Origin: Zygaena filipendulae
Lineage: Eukaryota > Arthropoda > Insecta > Lepidoptera > Zygaenidae
Assembly: GCA_907165275.2 (NCBI GenBank)
Contig: CAJRBF020000004.1
Location: 434,001-498,000, forward strand
Length of the DNA stretch: 64,000 nucleotides
Reading direction: 5' to 3'
Below the pieces are notes generated by a model. The model worked only from the letters and a program-made list of their open reading frames with translations, ran no database searches and was not told the DNA's origin. Shown one piece after another: positions 63,984 to 64,000 of the stretch. How positions within the stretch are numbered: position 1 is the stretch's first letter; every line of letters begins with the position of its first letter. The position numbers and the translations under genes were made by a program.

Positions 63984-64000
63984 AGTTTTGGAAATAGAGT

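Overview
The window reads as a gene-poor, AT-rich insect genome segment, most probably lepidopteran. The clues are CR1-, I- and Jockey-type LINEs, Helitron-like units ending in CTAG|T after a CCCGGGCGAAGCCGGG hairpin, short repeats carrying a CCGACTTCC motif, and copia, gypsy, hAT, mariner and Tc1 relics. I found no complete host gene and no rRNA, tRNA or CRISPR locus. Nearly everything is transposable elements nested inside each other, and many borders can be fixed by target-site duplications (TSDs).

Layout. 1-2371: long TG..CA unit Z1. 2376-3783: two broken LINE ORF1 fragments. 4061-9380: gypsy element A (217-bp LTRs, gag, broken pol, a small membrane-protein ORF). 9776-12692: non-autonomous LTR element without coding capacity. 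12823-44474: two tandem copies (X1, X2) of one ~1.4-kb TIR element, inflated to 31.6 kb by insertions. X1 holds a full-length I-type LINE (minus strand), itself split by gypsy element B (19564-25520, apparently intact) and by unit Y1; it also holds two head-to-tail Helitron copies (27759-32226), the second of which contains a solo LTR that contains a mariner derivative; and a TIR element with a LINE remnant. X2 holds a CR1-type LINE split by a DD82E transposon (36231-39306) and a second TIR element (39328-40873). 44477-45276: Tc1-like transposase relic. 46725-49402: unit Y2. 49560-59870: a four-level nest, Jockey LINE > hAT > copia (50681-58846) > Y3 and Z2. 60641-62025: uninterrupted X4. 62029-62794: probable solo LTR. 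62807-end: LINE reverse transcriptase running out of the window.

Most interesting points. (1) The TG..CA units Y1-Y3 and Z1-Z2 (4-bp TSDs, no ORF conserved between subfamilies) carry a tRNA-Glu-like region with A- and B-box-like motifs near one end and share a conserved 30-nt hairpin. (2) Both Helitron copies and, independently, the LTRs of gypsy B carry a heat-shock-element array just upstream of a TATA box. (3) Gypsy A has an extra 92-aa ORF with an N-myristoylation-like start and one membrane helix. (4) The DD82E transposase has an apparent intron that has collected repeats. (5) A short coding-looking segment behind a splice-acceptor-like site (59928-60067) is the best candidate for host coding DNA.

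All calls come from reading the sequence by eye; family names rest on recognised motifs, not on searches.
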